Assembly (NCBI GenBank): GCA_003669255.1
Contig: QWPO01000011.1
Coordinates: 1-6,800 of the forward strand
Direction of reading: 5' to 3'
DNA length: 6,800 bases
Origin: Planctomycetota bacterium
Lineage (GTDB): Bacteria > Planctomycetota > Planctomycetia > Pirellulales > UBA1268
Shown: positions 5,076 through 6,800 of the stretch, one piece after another
Numbering within the stretch: position 1 is the first letter of the stretch
How the letters are laid out: each line of letters opens with the position of its first letter
The notes under the pieces: generated by a model
Seen by the model: the letters and a program-made list of their open reading frames with translations, nothing else
Databases searched by the model: none
What the model was told of the DNA's origin: nothing
Translations under genes and position numbers: made by a program

Positions 5076-6800
5076 TCACTCCGGACGGGTGACGCGAAGG
5101 ACGATGCCTTCGAGCGGCGGCAGCGTGACGAGCGTCACGTCGCCCTCGGGCTTGATCACGACCTTATCGAACTCGCCCGAGGCCGTGAACACCTGGCTCA
5201 GCGTCGTCCCCTGCGGCGTCGGTACGGTCCAGGTGTACGACGCGTCGCCCCGGTTGAAGCCCACGAGCAGTTCGTCGGAGCCGTCGGTCCGCCGGAAGGC
5301 GAGAAACTTGGCGGTGTCGTCGGTCGGAAGGAACGCGATCTCGCCCCGCCGAAGGGCAAGAAACCGCTTTCGCAGCGTGATCGCCGCCCGGTAGAAGTCG
5401 AACATTCCCTGGTCGAATGCCACCGGCTGCGGGGGTCGGTCGCGGCCCCGCGGGTCGGCCGCCTGGGGCTCGAACTTCATGTCGGGCCAGACCATGGGCA
5501 TCCGGTCGCAGGGATCGTCGGCACCCCACATGCCTGCCTCGGTGCCGTAATAGACCATCGGGGCCCCGAGGTAGGTCATCTGCAGCAGGGCGACCATCCG
5601 TTGGATCCGGCGGTCGCGGGCGTCGGGCTTTCGCAGGTTGTAGTCAGCATGCGATCGAGGCGAGACGGAGATGTCGTAGTCGAACTTTGCAGGCTGTTCG
5701 TACGGCCTGCGGGCGGCGTTGACGATCATCGACGCCAGCCGGTCGGTGTCGTGGGAATCGACGAGGTTGAGCATCGCGTAGCGCATCGCCGGCGGATGGT
5801 CCTCCAGGCGGTCGGCAAACTCCTTCGCCGCCTTCCCTGCAGCGAGCGTGGAGTCGATGAGATAGCCCTTCGTCGGAAACGAGAAGCCGTAGTAGTTCAT
5901 CGTGGCATCGAAGGCTCCCTCGTCGAGAAACCGACTCGCCTCGTCCCACTCCTCGGCCACCGTGTAGGCCTCGGGGTTGATCGACTGCACGAGTGCGTGC
6001 CAGTCACGCCAGAAGGCCACGGGCACCTCGCGGGCCACGTCGAGCCGCCAGCCGTCGATGCCGTCTTCCGGGTCGCCGTCGCCGTCGGGATCCATCCACC
6101 GCCGGGTGATGTCGAGCACGTAGGCCTTGGGGCCGGCGTGGAGGTTTTTCTTCGAGGCGTCGTCGGCGAACTCAGGCAGCGTGTCCACGCCCCACCAGCA
6201 CTTGTACTTGAACTCGTTTGCCGGCGTGGCGGGGTCGTCGTACTTCTCGACCGTGTACCACTCCTTATAGGGCGAGGCCTCCTGCTTCTCGCGAAGATTC
6301 CTGAAGGCGAAGAAGTCGCGGCCGGTGTGGTTGAATACGCCGTCGAGCACCACCCGCATGCCCCGGGCGTGGGCCTGCTTGAGGAGCTCGAGGAACAGCC
6401 GGTCGGCGCTGGTCCACTGCCACGTCGTGGGATCGCTCGTCTCCCGCTCCATCGCCGCGAAGTCGCCGGCGGGATCGGGGCCGAAGTGTGGATCGACGTG
6501 ATGAAAGGAACTGCCGTCGTACTTGTGGAGCGAGCGGGCGTGGAACACGGGATTGAGATAGATCGCCGTGACGCCTAGGTTTTGAAGGTAGTCGAGTCGG
6601 TCGATGATGCCCTGGATGTCGCCGCCGTAGCGGCGGTGGAAGACTCCGTGCTCGAAGAAGTTCGCGCCGATCTCCTTTTCCCAGAGAGCGCGGGCATACC
6701 AGTCGCCGGTCCACGGAGACACCTCCCACGAGACCGGAACCTCATCCTCGAGCGACTCCCTCGTGGGGTCATTGGAGCGGTCGCCATTCGCGAATCGCTC
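5076..6800 (-). CDS. GH13 alpha-amylase-family glycoside hydrolase (5' end outside window)
   Basis: Retaining alpha-glucan hydrolase or transglycosylase of family GH13; 574 residues are visible. The frame stays open to the window edge. The first visible residues (ERFANGDRSNDP) are the family segment at the start of the (beta/alpha)8 barrel, so the true start, and any signal peptide or N-terminal domain, is upstream; the GTG at 6720-6722 is internal. Counting from that codon: conserved region I DGVFNH (127-132), region II GWRLDVA with nucleophile D228, region III VAEEW with acid/base E257, region IV SHDTDR with D325. All three catalytic carboxylates are present. A calcium-type DxDGDGD loop (211-217) precedes region II. 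GADDPCDRMPMVW resembles neopullulanase/cyclomaltodextrinase-type enzymes. A beta-rich C-terminal domain ends the protein. It leads the importer operon, pointing to glucan use. The exact specificity and cell location are undecided. Confidence 0.95.
   Translation of the reverse strand, partial: ERFANGDRSNDPTRESLEDEVPVSWEVSPWTGDWYARALWEKEIGANFFEHGVFHRRYGGDIQGIIDRLDYLQNLGVTAIYLNPVFHARSLHKYDGSSFHHVDPHFGPDPAGDFAAMERETSDPTTWQWTSADRLFLELLKQAHARGMRVVLDGVFNHTGRDFFAFRNLREKQEASPYKEWYTVEKYDDPATPANEFKYKCWWGVDTLPEFADDASKKNLHAGPKAYVLDITRRWMDPDGDGDPEDGIDGWRLDVAREVPVAFWRDWHALVQSINPEAYTVAEEWDEASRFLDEGAFDATMNYYGFSFPTKGYLIDSTLAAGKAAKEFADRLEDHPPAMRYAMLNLVDSHDTDRLASMIVNAARRPYEQPAKFDYDISVSPRSHADYNLRKPDARDRRIQRMVALLQMTYLGAPMVYYGTEAGMWGADDPCDRMPMVWPDMKFEPQAADPRGRDRPPQPVAFDQGMFDFYRAAITLRKRFLALRRGEIAFLPTDDTAKFLAFRRTDGSDELLVGFNRGDASYTWTVPTPQGTTLSQVFTASGEFDKVVIKPEGDVTLVTLPPLEGIVLRVTRPE
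5079..5082 (-). promoter_or_regulatory. Weak Shine-Dalgarno-like site of the fusion gene
   Basis: GGAG on the - strand sits 12 bases before the ATG at 5064-5066 and inside the last codons of the GH13 gene. The spacing is longer than optimal. With only 9 bases between the GH13 stop and this ATG, translational coupling by terminating ribosomes is plausible. Confidence 0.35.

Noticed and set aside
5601..6578. Long open + strand frame (325 codons) opposite the GH13 gene
   Set aside because: It has the same codon-register shadow effect; no recognisable motif, and the - strand carries all GH13 catalytic regions.

Overview
A GC-rich bacterial window with almost every base coding. No taxonomic marker is present. 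The GC content, the strong G/C preference at codon third positions and the gene architecture are compatible with a planctomycete or another high-GC Gram-negative lineage, but this is a weak inference.

Layout on the + strand: the 3' part of a DEAD-box RNA helicase gene of the DeaD/CsdA type runs into the window from the left edge and stops at 1008. Layout on the - strand, read from the right edge: a GH13 alpha-amylase-family glycoside hydrolase (5' end beyond the window), a fused solute-binding-protein/permease gene (MalE-like plus MalF-like in one chain), a MalG-like permease, and a MalK-like ATPase. The gaps between these four genes are 9, 34 and 18 bases and all share one strand, so they look like one operon: a glucan hydrolase followed by a complete malto-oligosaccharide-type ABC importer. 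The operon promoter and any regulator lie outside the window.

How they work together (inferred): the GH13 enzyme cuts alpha-glucans, either before uptake or in the cytoplasm; its location cannot be judged without its N-terminus. The tethered binding domain captures the oligosaccharide and hands it to the MalF-like/MalG-like membrane pair, powered by two copies of the ATPase.

The most notable points are: (1) the MalE-MalF fusion, joined through an extra transmembrane helix that solves the topology problem; (2) a 197-base tail-to-tail overlap of the helicase and ATPase genes, in which the codon bias of one gene can account for the arginine/proline/glycine-rich composition of the other's tail; (3) a strong hairpin just downstream of the helicase stop, inside a linker-like part of the ATPase gene; and (4) a small hairpin between a Shine-Dalgarno-like sequence and the malK start. 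No RNA genes, mobile elements, CRISPR arrays or long repeats were seen, and there is no gene-free stretch over 300 bases.
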